A DNA stretch of 46,035 bases from Candidatus Sumerlaeota bacterium (lineage in GTDB: Bacteria > Sumerlaeota > Sumerlaeia > Sumerlaeales > Sumerlaeaceae), in assembly GCA_026398535.1 (NCBI GenBank), contig JAPLSQ010000085.1:1-46035 (forward strand). Reading direction: 5' to 3'. The notes beneath the pieces are model-generated. The model was not told where the DNA came from and searched no databases. It was given only the letters and a program-made list of their open reading frames with translations. A program made the translations under genes and the position numbers. This document shows positions 1 through 7,567 of the stretch, one piece after another (position 1 is the stretch's first letter; every line of letters starts with the position of its first letter).

Positions 1-55
1 GGCTGACTCCGACGACAAGACCAACCAGCCCAGCGCCTTCTTAGACGACGTTTAA
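1..55 (+). CDS. 3' end of an unidentified gene entering from the left
   Basis: In frame 2-4 the first bases read ADSDDKTNQPSAFLDDV followed by TAA at 53-55. A near-identical peptide end (ADSADDTNQPSAFLDDV, stop) is encoded at 3817-3870, so this looks like a genuine protein C-terminus that has been duplicated. The two copies differ only in the first 20 bases, partly at replacement positions. The acidic, Asn/Gln-rich tail does not identify a family. The frame is convergent with, and overlapped by, the open 3' end of the minus-strand glycosidase. Only 17 codons are visible, so confidence is low. Confidence 0.35.
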   Translation, partial: ADSDDKTNQPSAFLDDV

Positions 56-117
56 TACAAAAGCTCGCCGCACAAGCACGGCTCGCACGTCGCTTCGCTC
101 CGCGGCTGGCTATTGCG
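1..117 (+). repeat. 117-bp direct repeat, copy 1
   Basis: Matches 3816-3932 in the same orientation. Positions 21-117 are identical to copy 2 by eye (97 bases), while positions 1-20 carry about five mismatches. It contains a protein C-terminus with its stop codon at 53-55, then 62 bases after the stop that are equally conserved. Similarity ends sharply at 117/3932; the left boundary may lie outside the window. Together the copies bracket the dehydrogenase/GH78 gene pair. Confidence 0.9.
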
Positions 118-2432
118 CCCAAACTGGAACACTGCGGTTGTTGAACGAGGGTCGTTGTGAAACGACCCTCGACACATGTCGCGGGGGCATTGGCGTCCGG
201 CAGATGCAGCCAAATCGGTTTTTCGGTTTCGATGGTGTGCTCGATCGCCCCGTTGGCCCGTTTCCAGGCAACGTTCACCACGCCGTCTTCGAAGGGAAGC
301 GGGACCGATCCGCAGGCTCCGGGCCACGAGCCGGCGACGACCCTCAATTCGAAGTGACGTCTTCCGAGGTCGTAGCGCGGCCACAGGCCCAGCAAATACC
401 GTGACATCTGCCATGTGGGGCATCCGGCCCACTGGTGGCAATGCGTCCAGTTGAGGTCGAACACCTCGACGATGGTTGTCCGCCCCTCCGACAGCGCCCA
501 TCCCCAGCATTTTTCGTATTGGCCAAGCACGAAGTCCATCTCGCCGCGCTCGATGAGTTCAGGGAAGGCGTAGTGGGCGAAGTACGGGGTGATGAGCTGA
601 CGCGATCGCATCTCAGGGCTATTCAGCCGGGGGGCATCCGGATTGTTTGGAAAGCACGAGAGGATGTGGGACTTCAGGAACTCGACCGCCTGGCCGGCGC
701 GGTCACCCGACAGGAACCCGAGACGCAGGGCCAGGGCCGCGATATGGTAACCGATCCGGTCCCACCCGGCCGGGGTGTCGTCGAGGCGCTCGTTGAGCCA
801 AAGGCCGGCGAGGGCGCGTGTGCGGACCGCGATATCGCGAAATTGGGGCGCATTGCCCCGGTCGAGCAGTTCGTCCCACTTTGCGAGGTTTTCCATCGAC
901 TCGATGAAGTGCATGTTCACGGCCATGTCGGAATCGGCAGGTTCGGGCAGGTAGCCCCAGTCGATGAAGTTGTGGCCGATGTCGTTTCGCACGCCGCTGT
1001 CGCCATAGACGGCGAGAAACGGTTCGAGGTTTTGCACGGCGAAATCGTACATTTCCTCCAGCAGCGCGCGGTCGCCCGTTAATGTGTGGTACTCGACCAC
1101 GGCCGTCACCCACATGAGGGCGTAGGTGGGGTGGTAGTAGCAGCCGCCCGGGTTCAGGCCGGCGATCATTCCGTCTTTGCGCGCGCACCAGGCGCTTTGG
1201 CGGATGGCGCGTTTGATCAGGTTGCAGTCGGAGTAGGCCACGCTGGTGATTCCGAGACCCACCGTCACCGCATCGCCGGTCCATTGACCGCGTTCGCGCG
1301 TCGGGTTGTCGATGAGCGCGTCCTCGGCGCAGGCGCGCAGCGTTTCCACCCCGGCCGTCCAAATGCGGTCGAGCGTATCGGAACCCGACTTGAGCATCCC
1401 CTCTGGGGCATCGTGGTAGCATCGCTCGATGAACCCGGCGTGCTTCAGCATGACCTTGTCTGGATGAGCGTTCACGTGAACCTCCACGAAACGGCCGCCC
1501 AAAGGTGTTAGCGTCCCGAACTCCTGCTCACCGCCGCGGGCGACGAAGTGGTGCATGTTGCTCGACGTGCTGCAGGAGAGAACGATGTAGGGCGCCACCC
1601 GTTTGTGGATCAGGTTTTCCGCGTACCCGATCTCGATCTCCGTTCCGGGCGGGACATCCAGACGCAACAGGGCTCGGGAAAGGCGGACGCGTCCGAGATC
1701 GAAGCGCCACCAAGTTCCCGATACCGTGGACGGTTCGGGATAAAGGTCGCGACGGAAGAACCCCCACGGGAGGTCCTCGCCCTTGTAGTTAAAATCGCCG
1801 CTCATCGCGCCGCTTTCGCATGGTTCGGGCGTGTGCCTGAAATAGTGAAGCCGGGCGATGCTCAGCGGAAGCAACGGCCCAAACGGGGGCGACACGGTCT
1901 TCGGCGGTTGCCAATCCGAATCGTCATGCTTTGTGAGCGCCCATCCCATGGGATCCTTCCGCGTGTCGTCCCACTCCACCCAGGCGAGTTGCCCGTTGAT
2001 GCGCACGCCCGTTTGCGCAAAGCCCGGAAGCTCGGCGCACTTCCACGAGATGGGAACATCCTTGTGGTCGGCGACGATGCGGCAGCCAAAAAACGGCGGG
2101 ATTTTGCCGCCATCGAGAATCCGTGTGCTGATTCCCTCATTGTGAACCTGGGCGGCAAGGCAGTGCCAGCCCGGTGTCAGCGCAACGCGAATGCTCTCGA
2201 ATTCAGGGTGCGTCATCTCGAAACGCGCGGGGCCTTCCGTAAGAAACTCACCGTCGAGCCACGCGACAAACCAGTGTGCCCCGAAAACATGGATCCCGGC
2301 GTCGGCCGGCTGATCCAAGGAAAACGTGGCTCGGAATGCGGCGTGAAGGTCAAAAGCGCGACTGGGGGAGCCCAGCCAGAAGAGCGGCATGAAGGACGCG
2401 ACTTCGCCGCCGGTGTGTGTGGTGTGCTGCAT
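1..2432 (-). CDS. GH78-type alpha-L-rhamnosidase-like glycosidase, 3' end beyond window
   Basis: The frame opens with ATG at 2432 behind a strong AAGGAG site and stays open to base 1 (about 810 codons, no stop). Two stretches mark an inverting (alpha/alpha)6 rhamnosidase of GH78 type: DNPTRERGQWTGDA near residues 373-386, matching the family's D-x-P-x-R-E...W-x-G-D segment with the acid Glu, and EVFDLNWTHCHQWAGCP near 654-670, the family's Glu plus H-C-H-x-W element. N-terminal beta-sandwich domains precede the barrel. No signal peptide is evident, so it probably acts in the cytoplasm on imported oligosaccharides. It follows the dehydrogenase at 2500 by 67 bp, likely one operon. Its last ~50 codons run through a perfect hairpin (146-171) and the 117-bp repeat, giving a basic Arg/Ser/Cys-rich tail that is probably not native. 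Confidence 0.85.
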   Translation of the reverse strand, partial: MQHTTHTGGEVASFMPLFWLGSPSRAFDLHAAFRATFSLDQPADAGIHVFGAHWFVAWLDGEFLTEGPARFEMTHPEFESIRVALTPGWHCLAAQVHNEGISTRILDGGKIPPFFGCRIVADHKDVPISWKCAELPGFAQTGVRINGQLAWVEWDDTRKDPMGWALTKHDDSDWQPPKTVSPPFGPLLPLSIARLHYFRHTPEPCESGAMSGDFNYKGEDLPWGFFRRDLYPEPSTVSGTWWRFDLGRVRLSRALLRLDVPPGTEIEIGYAENLIHKRVAPYIVLSCSTSSNMHHFVARGGEQEFGTLTPLGGRFVEVHVNAHPDKVMLKHAGFIERCYHDAPEGMLKSGSDTLDRIWTAGVETLRACAEDALIDNPTRERGQWTGDAVTVGLGITSVAYSDCNLIKRAIRQSAWCARKDGMIAGLNPGGCYYHPTYALMWVTAVVEYHTLTGDRALLEEMYDFAVQNLEPFLAVYGDSGVRNDIGHNFIDWGYLPEPADSDMAVNMHFIESMENLAKWDELLDRGNAPQFRDIAVRTRALAGLWLNERLDDTPAGWDRIGYHIAALALRLGFLSGDRAGQAVEFLKSHILSCFPNNPDAPRLNSPEMRSRQLITPYFAHYAFPELIERGEMDFVLGQYEKCWGWALSEGRTTIVEVFDLNWTHCHQWAGCPTWQMSRYLLGLWPRYDLGRRHFELRVVAGSWPGACGSVPLPFEDGVVNVAWKRANGAIEHTIETEKPIWLHLPDANAPATCVEGRFTTTLVQQPQCSSLGAIASRGAKRRASRACAASFCIKRRLRRRWAGWSCRRSQ
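146..171. terminator. Perfect 11-bp inverted repeat
   Basis: CGAGGGTCGTT at 146-156 and its exact complement at 161-171 are separated by GTGA. It lies between the catalytic part of the GH78 gene and the repeat, where the end of that gene would be expected. No T-run follows on either strand, so it may be a bidirectional or Rho-assisted terminator, or a recombination relic. It is currently inside the open glycosidase frame. Confidence 0.5.
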
Positions 2433-2456
2433 AGGGACTCCTTACCGGGGTTGTGT

Positions 2457-2477
2457 GTGCTGCGTGCTGCGTGCTGC
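2457..2477. repeat. Three tandem GTGCTGC units
   Basis: Three perfect 7-bp units sit in the 67-bp spacer between the dehydrogenase stop and the GH78 start. They could change spacer length by slippage; no function can be assigned. Confidence 0.6.
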
Positions 2478-2499
2478 GGTGACGCGAAGCGGCTTCGGC

Positions 2500-3540
2500 T
2501 CAGGGATTCACGACGACTTTCATACCGCTGTGTGACTCTGCCTTCGTCAGGGCCGCGTTGAAATCGTTGAGCGGAAAGCGGTCCGTGACAAGCGGGCCAA
2601 CGCGCACCATTCCCTTGGCAAGCAATTCCACAGCGAGTTCGTGTTGGCGCGGAACCGAGCCGTGCGAGCCCGTCACAAAGCACTCCTTGTAGTGAATGGT
2701 GTTCGACAGGATGGTAATGGGCCGGGCGTCTTTGGCCAGACCGCCAAAAAAGTTCACGCAGCCGCGATGGGCAACCATCTGAACGGCGTCCTCGTGGGCC
2801 TGTGGCGAACCGCATGTTGTCATCACGATGCCGGGGCCGTGGCCGTGTGTCAACTCAGCGATCGCGGCGGGGAGGTCGTCCACGTCCTCCAGGCAGAGAT
2901 AGTCGTCGGCTTCCCAGTATTTCGCGATTTCAAGCCGCTTGCGCCCCCGCTGGACGCCGATCACGCGCGCGGCCCCCATCACGCGCGCGAGGTCTATCAT
3001 CATGCAACCGATGGGGCCGAGTCCGATGATGCAAACGGTCTTGCCAAGCGACATGCTGACGAGTTCAAGCCCGTTGATCGCACAGGCCAGTGGTTCGGCA
3101 ATGGCGGCCGTATCGAACTCCATGTCCACAGGAATCACGGTGACAGGTCCATGCTCGAGAACGAGCCGCGGCAGGAGCATGTACTCGGCGAATGTGCCGG
3201 GGATCTGGTAGCCGATGGCGTAGTTCACCGAGCAATTGTTGCCAAGTCCGTTGCGGCACCACGAGCAGTTGCCGCACGGAACGTCGGCGCCGATGGCAAC
3301 GCGATCGCCAACCTTCACGCGCTTTACTCCCTTTCCCGCAGCCACCACCTCGCCCGCTGCCTCGTGGCCGAAAATGGCGGGAGGAATCACGCGGGGATTC
3401 CCGGACCGGACGATCCGGATATCCGATCCGCAGATCGATACCGACCGAATTCGCACCAGCGCCGACTCATCATCGATGACGGGGGTGGGAACCTCCTTCA
3501 CCGTCACTTTGCCCATGCTCTCGAGAACCGCTGCTCTCAT
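2500..3540 (-). CDS. Zinc-dependent medium-chain dehydrogenase (sugar alcohol/threonine dehydrogenase type)
   Basis: 346 aa, the usual length for the MDR family. Catalytic zinc ligands are visible as ICGSD (C37) and GHE (H59, E60). The structural zinc lobe PCGNCSWCRNG...C supplies C89, C92, C95 and C103, and IIGLGPIGCM is the Rossmann NAD(P) motif. The pattern resembles L-iditol/galactitol or L-threonine dehydrogenases: NAD(P)-dependent oxidation of a secondary alcohol. The exact substrate cannot be read from sequence. ATG at 3540 has AAAGGATG upstream. It is the first gene of a two-gene operon with the GH78 enzyme, which suggests it oxidises a polyol or deoxysugar released by that enzyme. 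A candidate operator for the DeoR regulator lies 34-47 bp upstream. Confidence 0.88.
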   Translation of the reverse strand: MRAAVLESMGKVTVKEVPTPVIDDESALVRIRSVSICGSDIRIVRSGNPRVIPPAIFGHEAAGEVVAAGKGVKRVKVGDRVAIGADVPCGNCSWCRNGLGNNCSVNYAIGYQIPGTFAEYMLLPRLVLEHGPVTVIPVDMEFDTAAIAEPLACAINGLELVSMSLGKTVCIIGLGPIGCMMIDLARVMGAARVIGVQRGRKRLEIAKYWEADDYLCLEDVDDLPAAIAELTHGHGPGIVMTTCGSPQAHEDAVQMVAHRGCVNFFGGLAKDARPITILSNTIHYKECFVTGSHGSVPRQHELAVELLAKGMVRVGPLVTDRFPLNDFNAALTKAESHSGMKVVVNP

Positions 3541-3573
3541 GATATCATCCTTTCATAAGCATGGATGCACATT

Positions 3574-3587
3574 TGGTGAGCGAAGCG
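3574..3587 (-). promoter_or_regulatory. Candidate DeoR operator upstream of the dehydrogenase operon
   Basis: Plus-strand TGGTGAGCGAAGCG here matches TGGTGAGCGAATCG at 15867-15880 upstream of the DeoR gene, 13 of 14 bases, in the same orientation to the downstream gene. TGAGCGAA-like cores are typical of DeoR-family operators (known for GlpR-type sites). It sits 34-47 bp before the dehydrogenase ATG. The regulator link is inference. Confidence 0.45.
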
Positions 3588-3807
3588 CCTTCAATCAAGC
3601 AAAAACAGCACGACAAGCGCTCGAAAAAGATATGCGCGTCTCGCAGATATGGCCATGGCGATTTGACGGGTATCGGATTGGGGACAGCCGGGCATTTGGG
3701 CTCTGGAATTTCAGGGAGGACGCCCGGGGGGCGGCAAGGGGGAATCGGCGTGTGCGCGAAAGGGGCACTGGCAGCCCGTTCAATGCAGATTGTGCATATG
3801 CATAGTC

Positions 3808-3870
3808 ATGGTCTGGGCCGACTCCGCCGATGACACCAACCAGCCCAGCGCCTTCTTAGACGACGTTTAA
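3808..3870 (+). pseudogene. Remnant C-terminal coding fragment inside repeat copy 2
   Basis: ATG at 3808 opens MVWADSADDTNQPSAFLDDV and a stop at 3868-3870, nearly the same peptide end as at 1-55. No Shine-Dalgarno site precedes it and only 20 codons exist, so it is best read as the duplicated tail of a longer gene carried by the repeat rather than an expressed gene. Confidence 0.4.
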
Positions 3871-3932
3871 TACAAAAGCTCGCCGCACAAGCACGGCTCG
3901 CACGTCGCTTCGCTCCGCGGCTGGCTATTGCG
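3816..3932 (+). repeat. 117-bp direct repeat, copy 2
   Basis: Same-orientation copy of 1-117, with the last 97 bases identical by eye. It lies directly upstream of the long palindrome at 3943-3980. Copy-to-copy distance is 3815 bp, enclosing exactly the dehydrogenase/GH78 pair. Confidence 0.9.
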
Positions 3933-3942
3933 TCGGTCGTTC

Positions 3943-3980
3943 GTGCCACCATTTAGAGCGGTCGCTCTAAATAGTGTCAC
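3943..3980. promoter_or_regulatory. Long imperfect palindrome with a perfect 10-bp core
   Basis: ATTTAGAGCG (3951-3960) and CGCTCTAAAT (3963-3972) are perfect inverted arms around GT. The flanking 8 bases on each side (GTGCCACC and AGTGTCAC) also pair at 6 of 8 positions, giving 18-base arms. It begins 10 bp after repeat copy 2 and lies 63 bp upstream of the -35-like TTGACC. It may be an operator for a dimeric regulator, or the end of a mobile unit. Confidence 0.55.
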
Positions 3981-4043
3981 ACCCGCCAGACGCAGCCAGC
4001 CTTGAAGCGATCACCAAACCATCAAAAAACATTCACTTTTCGC

Positions 4044-4071
4044 TTGACCTTGGGCATTATTGTATCATAAC
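4044..4071 (+). promoter_or_regulatory. Sigma-70-like promoter for the GH42-like gene
   Basis: TTGACC (4044-4049), a 16-bp spacer and CATAAC (4066-4071) lie in a markedly AT-rich stretch upstream of the signal-peptide gene. Its position argues that translation starts downstream of about 4080, not at the in-frame GTG at 3974. Confidence 0.4.
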
Positions 4072-4168
4072 AAAAGCCAAAATGGATCACAAACCAGATT
4101 ATTCCGAGGTTATGACAAGGCCAATGAGAACCCGCGCCAGCCGCATGATTGCAGGGGAATTGCCTGGG

Positions 4169-6814
4169 ATGGAGGACGGGAGCGGCGGGTTTGGCGCGCG
4201 CGATTGGCATGATTCCCAACGCGCCCGTTCTCGTGGCATCCGTGGACGAATCATCGCGCGACTCCTCGCTTTGACGGTGACCGCCATGTTGTTTGGCGGA
4301 GCGGGCGCCCCGGCTTCCGCGGCGCAGACCCGCCTTCTTCCCGAGTGGGAAACTGTGATGGGCGGACCTCTGCAGTACGTGGGATACGATCAGTCCTACG
4401 CTGACGACGATCTGGAGACACTGGTCTTGCAGATGGCTGAAGACCACGCCAATTCCTATGCGACGAACATCATGTGGGCACGCGATATGCTGAAGCAGGA
4501 TGCGGGGCCGGCGGGGTGGCGAATCGCCACGTCAGGGGAGGAACCGCGGATCAAGACGTTCAAGGCCTTCATGGGCAGGATGGAGAAACAGGGGTGGCCG
4601 GTGATCGCCGGAACCATCACATGCACCAACTTCCATGCGTTGCCCAAATGGTTCGCGGACCGCAATCCCGACTCGTTCGCCCTGGACAACAACGGAGAGC
4701 GTCTCCCTTTGCAACTGGAGGGGCCGCCGCCGGAGGGGATGGCGTGTTTCTGGCCCAGTTTCGAGGGGGCTCAGCTCAATCGGGCGAAGCAGGAATTCGT
4801 CCGAACCGTTCTCAGCGAATTCGGTCAAGAACAGGGGATCTACTCTTTCGGCATGGACGGTGAGAGTCTTTACGCCCCCAACGTCAAACCGGGAAGCTTC
4901 ACCGACTACAGTCCGCGCGCCATCAACCATTTCCGCGATTGGCTTCAGTTGCGTTACGGGAGCGTCGAGCGCTTGAACGAACTGTGGAAATCGAAGTTCA
5001 AGTCGTGGGCCGAGATCGAGCCGCCAAAGGCTCCGTGTTTCGACCGGCCGTCTCTCGACTGGCATTCGTTCCGGTTGGCCGTCCTTCGCGAGTACCTGCA
5101 GGGTTTTTACGCCATCCACAAGGAACTCGCCCCAGGGAAGCCGGCGTTGGGCTGGCTTCATGACATGGGTTTCCGGAGCGACGAAGTTTTGCGGGGCGGG
5201 ATCGTCCCGCACCAACTGGCCGCGGTGAGCGACGGACTTATCGGCAACCTCATCGTCCGTCCCCCCGACATGCTCTACAACACCCTTTACTACGACGCCC
5301 TGGGCTCTTTCGGCAAGGTGGTCGTTTCCAAGGAGTACAGCTATTTCCCCCGCCCGCTGCCAGCCGAGCCGATTCCAAGACTCATGCTCGAATGTCTTGG
5401 CGAGGGTTTGTGGTCGCTCCAGTGGTGTGAATTCCGATGGGGCGACGGCCAGATCGATTGGGGAATCCAAAAGACAAAAGCCCGTCCCGAACTTCGCAGG
5501 TTTTATGGCTGGCTGGAAGGGTTGAGGCCGGACCTTCAAGGTTTCCAGCCAGCCGAGCCCGCCACGAAGGTGTATGTGAGCGAACCGATGTGGATTCTGC
5601 GCAATTGGGCTCCTCAATGGCGCGCGCTCCATGCGTCGATGGTTTCCCGCCAAATCCCGCGCACATTTCTCTTTGACCCCCAGATTGCCGACCGGCGGTT
5701 TTGGCCGAAGTGCCTTACCGTAGTGGATGCCAATGTCGTTCCACGTCAGGCGCTTGACGCCGTGATCGCGTACATCGCCGAAGGCGGGGTGGTCGTCCTC
5801 TACGGAATGGAGGAAGCCTACGGGCCGGACCTCCCGTGCATCGGGCCGTCAACGCTGGGGGGAATTCTCGGCGAAGGACGCCCAGTCGGGCAATCAGCCA
5901 CCCTCTATCCGGCGAAGACCGGCAAGGGCGCCCTGCTCCACTTTAACTACTCCTACCCGGATATCGACCGGGGCGAGGCGCGCCGGACGGACCTGGTCAC
6001 CGACCGGGTGCTCAAAGAGCTCGGCGTCAATATCGCGTTGCCGGTCCGTGCCGGGGACTCTGGCCAGCAACTGTTTCTGGAGAGCTTTCGCCTCACCGAC
6101 GGCCTGAACCAAGCCCTGGTTCTGGTCAATACTGGCGCAGATCCGATGGAAGTGCGGGTGGACGTGGATGCATTGTGCGGCGCAACACCCCCGTCGCGGG
6201 TCAGGTATGCGGTCTATGGGGAACAGTTCCGCGAGTTGCCGGGGGAGAAGGGTCCGGCGCGCGTCAAGCTTTTTCCTGGAGCCGGGGGTCTCCTGCTGGT
6301 CGAGGGACAAGCGCCGCAGCCCCCTGATTCAGCCGACGCGATGGCAGCACGGATCAGCGGTCTCCGCGGCCAGGGATACGACGTTGCTGCCGCCGATGTG
6401 ATGGCGCGGCGGGCCAACTCCGCCACTGCGCCCCTTCACCTTCGCAGGGCCGCCTTGGCCCGCCTGTCAGCGATGACCGTTTTCAAATGCCGGCAAGAGG
6501 GAGGTGAGATACAAATTCAAGAAGCTTCGCTTGCTTCCATTCCGTCCAATGACGCATTCAAGCACCCGCCAACGGCCTACCTTGTTCCATTATACGATTT
6601 CCGCCTGCCCGTTCAGACAGACGGGCCCGGTCGTTACCGTGTTTCCCTTGAACGCGCCGCCTGGCCGCCTGTCCGGGATTTCGTGCGGGGGCGGTACGAG
6701 CCTTACCAAGGCGCGCTGACATGCGTTGTGTCGAGGAAGGAACCGGCCGCGAGCGGTTCAACGAGAGTAACTATTGTCCCTTTGGGCCACCGGCAAATGG
6801 GCGCCAATAGATGA
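4169..6814 (+). CDS. Secreted GH42-like beta-galactosidase-type glycosidase
   Basis: The start at 4169 is favoured by AGGGGA ten bases upstream (881 aa). In-frame starts at 4124, 4112 and 4082 are possible, and a GTG at 3974 would lie upstream of the promoter. A long basic n-region precedes a hydrophobic stretch ending GAPASAAQ, a plausible signal peptide. The middle has GH42 hallmarks: the segment around the DGES residues as likely acid/base region, SPRAINHFRDWLQLRYGS then LNELWKSKFKSWAEIEPP, which in this family shape the barrel, and VVSKEY as possible nucleophile strand. A later domain (YIAEGGVVVLYGMEEAYGPD) resembles the GATase-like trimerisation domain, followed by a beta domain. Likely a retaining exo-glycosidase outside the cytoplasm; substrate unknown. 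It reads toward the pseudopilin at 6843 with a 28-bp gap. Confidence 0.75.
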   Translation: MEDGSGGFGARDWHDSQRARSRGIRGRIIARLLALTVTAMLFGGAGAPASAAQTRLLPEWETVMGGPLQYVGYDQSYADDDLETLVLQMAEDHANSYATNIMWARDMLKQDAGPAGWRIATSGEEPRIKTFKAFMGRMEKQGWPVIAGTITCTNFHALPKWFADRNPDSFALDNNGERLPLQLEGPPPEGMACFWPSFEGAQLNRAKQEFVRTVLSEFGQEQGIYSFGMDGESLYAPNVKPGSFTDYSPRAINHFRDWLQLRYGSVERLNELWKSKFKSWAEIEPPKAPCFDRPSLDWHSFRLAVLREYLQGFYAIHKELAPGKPALGWLHDMGFRSDEVLRGGIVPHQLAAVSDGLIGNLIVRPPDMLYNTLYYDALGSFGKVVVSKEYSYFPRPLPAEPIPRLMLECLGEGLWSLQWCEFRWGDGQIDWGIQKTKARPELRRFYGWLEGLRPDLQGFQPAEPATKVYVSEPMWILRNWAPQWRALHASMVSRQIPRTFLFDPQIADRRFWPKCLTVVDANVVPRQALDAVIAYIAEGGVVVLYGMEEAYGPDLPCIGPSTLGGILGEGRPVGQSATLYPAKTGKGALLHFNYSYPDIDRGEARRTDLVTDRVLKELGVNIALPVRAGDSGQQLFLESFRLTDGLNQALVLVNTGADPMEVRVDVDALCGATPPSRVRYAVYGEQFRELPGEKGPARVKLFPGAGGLLLVEGQAPQPPDSADAMAARISGLRGQGYDVAAADVMARRANSATAPLHLRRAALARLSAMTVFKCRQEGGEIQIQEASLASIPSNDAFKHPPTAYLVPLYDFRLPVQTDGPGRYRVSLERAAWPPVRDFVRGRYEPYQGALTCVVSRKEPAASGSTRVTIVPLGHRQMGANR

Positions 6815-6842
6815 CAACACCAACAAAGGAGTATACCGTGTC

Positions 6843-7457
6843 ATGAAAAAGAAAGCTTTCACCCTTATCGAGTTGCTGATCGTCGTGGCGATCATCGCCA
6901 TCCTCGCCGCCATCGCGGTACCCAATTTCCTGGAAGCCCAAACGCGCTCCAAAGTGAGCAGAGCCAAGGCCGACATGCGCTCGCTGACGACAGCCCTCGA
7001 GTCGTACATGGTGGATCAAAACCAGTATCCTTACAAAGCGCTCAACTATCCGATCCGCAACATCAACACCGACGCCCCCTGGAACATTCGCCTGATCCCA
7101 ATCACCACGCCTGTATCGTATATGTCGTCCCTTCCCCGCGATCCTTTTCGCCATCAGGTTGCTGGAACCTCGGCTCCCGGCTACTCTGACAATCCAATCT
7201 ACACGACATTCATCTACCAGCGCTCCGACCTGAGAGTTTCCGGCGCAATCGTTCTCCCAGAGGGACGTTCCGCATACCTGATCAATAGCGCCGGGCCGGA
7301 CAACAATGTCGCGTCCGACAGCTACTGGTCGATCAGCGAGTTGGAGGCCTTCGAGCGCATGAACATCAGAACCTCGCCGCAGCGCTACGACCCCACCAAC
7401 GGCACCCTCAGCCCGGGAGACATCTACCGCTACGGCCCGGGCGGCGAAGTCCGCTGA
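6843..7457 (+). CDS. Type II secretion-like pseudopilin (prepilin-type N-terminal methylation domain)
   Basis: 204 aa. The N-terminus MKKKAFTLIELLIVVAIIAI is a canonical class III prepilin leader, cleaved before Phe6 with Glu at mature position 5, followed by the alpha-helical spine. The globular part carries a PRDPFRH segment and SAGPDN, as in T2SG-like pseudopilins where these residues lie near the calcium-binding loop, and ends YDPTNGTLSPGDIYRYGP. ATG at 6843 follows AAGGAG (6826-6831). It sits between secreted glycosidases with no secretin, ATPase or other minor pilin nearby, so it may be a specialised surface or secretion component of the polysaccharide cluster, using export machinery encoded elsewhere. 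Confidence 0.9.
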   Translation: MKKKAFTLIELLIVVAIIAILAAIAVPNFLEAQTRSKVSRAKADMRSLTTALESYMVDQNQYPYKALNYPIRNINTDAPWNIRLIPITTPVSYMSSLPRDPFRHQVAGTSAPGYSDNPIYTTFIYQRSDLRVSGAIVLPEGRSAYLINSAGPDNNVASDSYWSISELEAFERMNIRTSPQRYDPTNGTLSPGDIYRYGPGGEVR

Positions 7458-7460
7458 CAA

Positions 7461-7522
7461 TCCGGACACACCGTTTTGAGCGCAATATACTTGTTTGACA
7501 GAACCGATTTGCGCTGTCCGGA
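7461..7522. other. Nested inverted repeats between pseudopilin and CBM-glycosidase genes
   Basis: Outer arms TCCGGACA (7461-7468) and TGTCCGGA (7515-7522) enclose inner arms AGCGCAA (7479-7485) and TTGCGCT (7509-7515), all perfect. The structure lies 4 bp after the pseudopilin stop and ends 31 bp before the next Shine-Dalgarno, so it could attenuate readthrough or stabilise the upstream mRNA. There is no T-run. Confidence 0.45.
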
Positions 7523-7567
7523 CATTCCCGGCAGCCCACGACCTGATCGATGAAGGAGCAGCCGCTA

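Larger units (their letters stand above)
3541..3973. other. Divergent control region between the two glycosidase operons
   Basis: 433 bp without a confident intact gene. From left to right it holds the shared 14-mer (3574-3587), a perfect 10-bp palindrome TGCATATGCA (3793-3802), a fragmentary frame ending at 3870, repeat copy 2 (3816-3932) and the long palindrome (3943-3980). The part between about 3590 and 3790 shows no recognisable signal. Confidence 0.6.

Noticed and set aside
1548..2561. Long plus-strand frame opposite the GH78 gene
   Set aside because: Composition is the mirror of the glycosidase codons; no domain, no ribosome site; the minus-strand frame carries the GH78 motifs.
2641..3558. 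305-codon plus-strand frame opposite the dehydrogenase
   Set aside because: Antisense shadow of a zinc dehydrogenase with all motifs intact.
4532..5653. 373-codon minus-strand frame
   Set aside because: Antisense shadow of the GH42-like enzyme; no family pattern.
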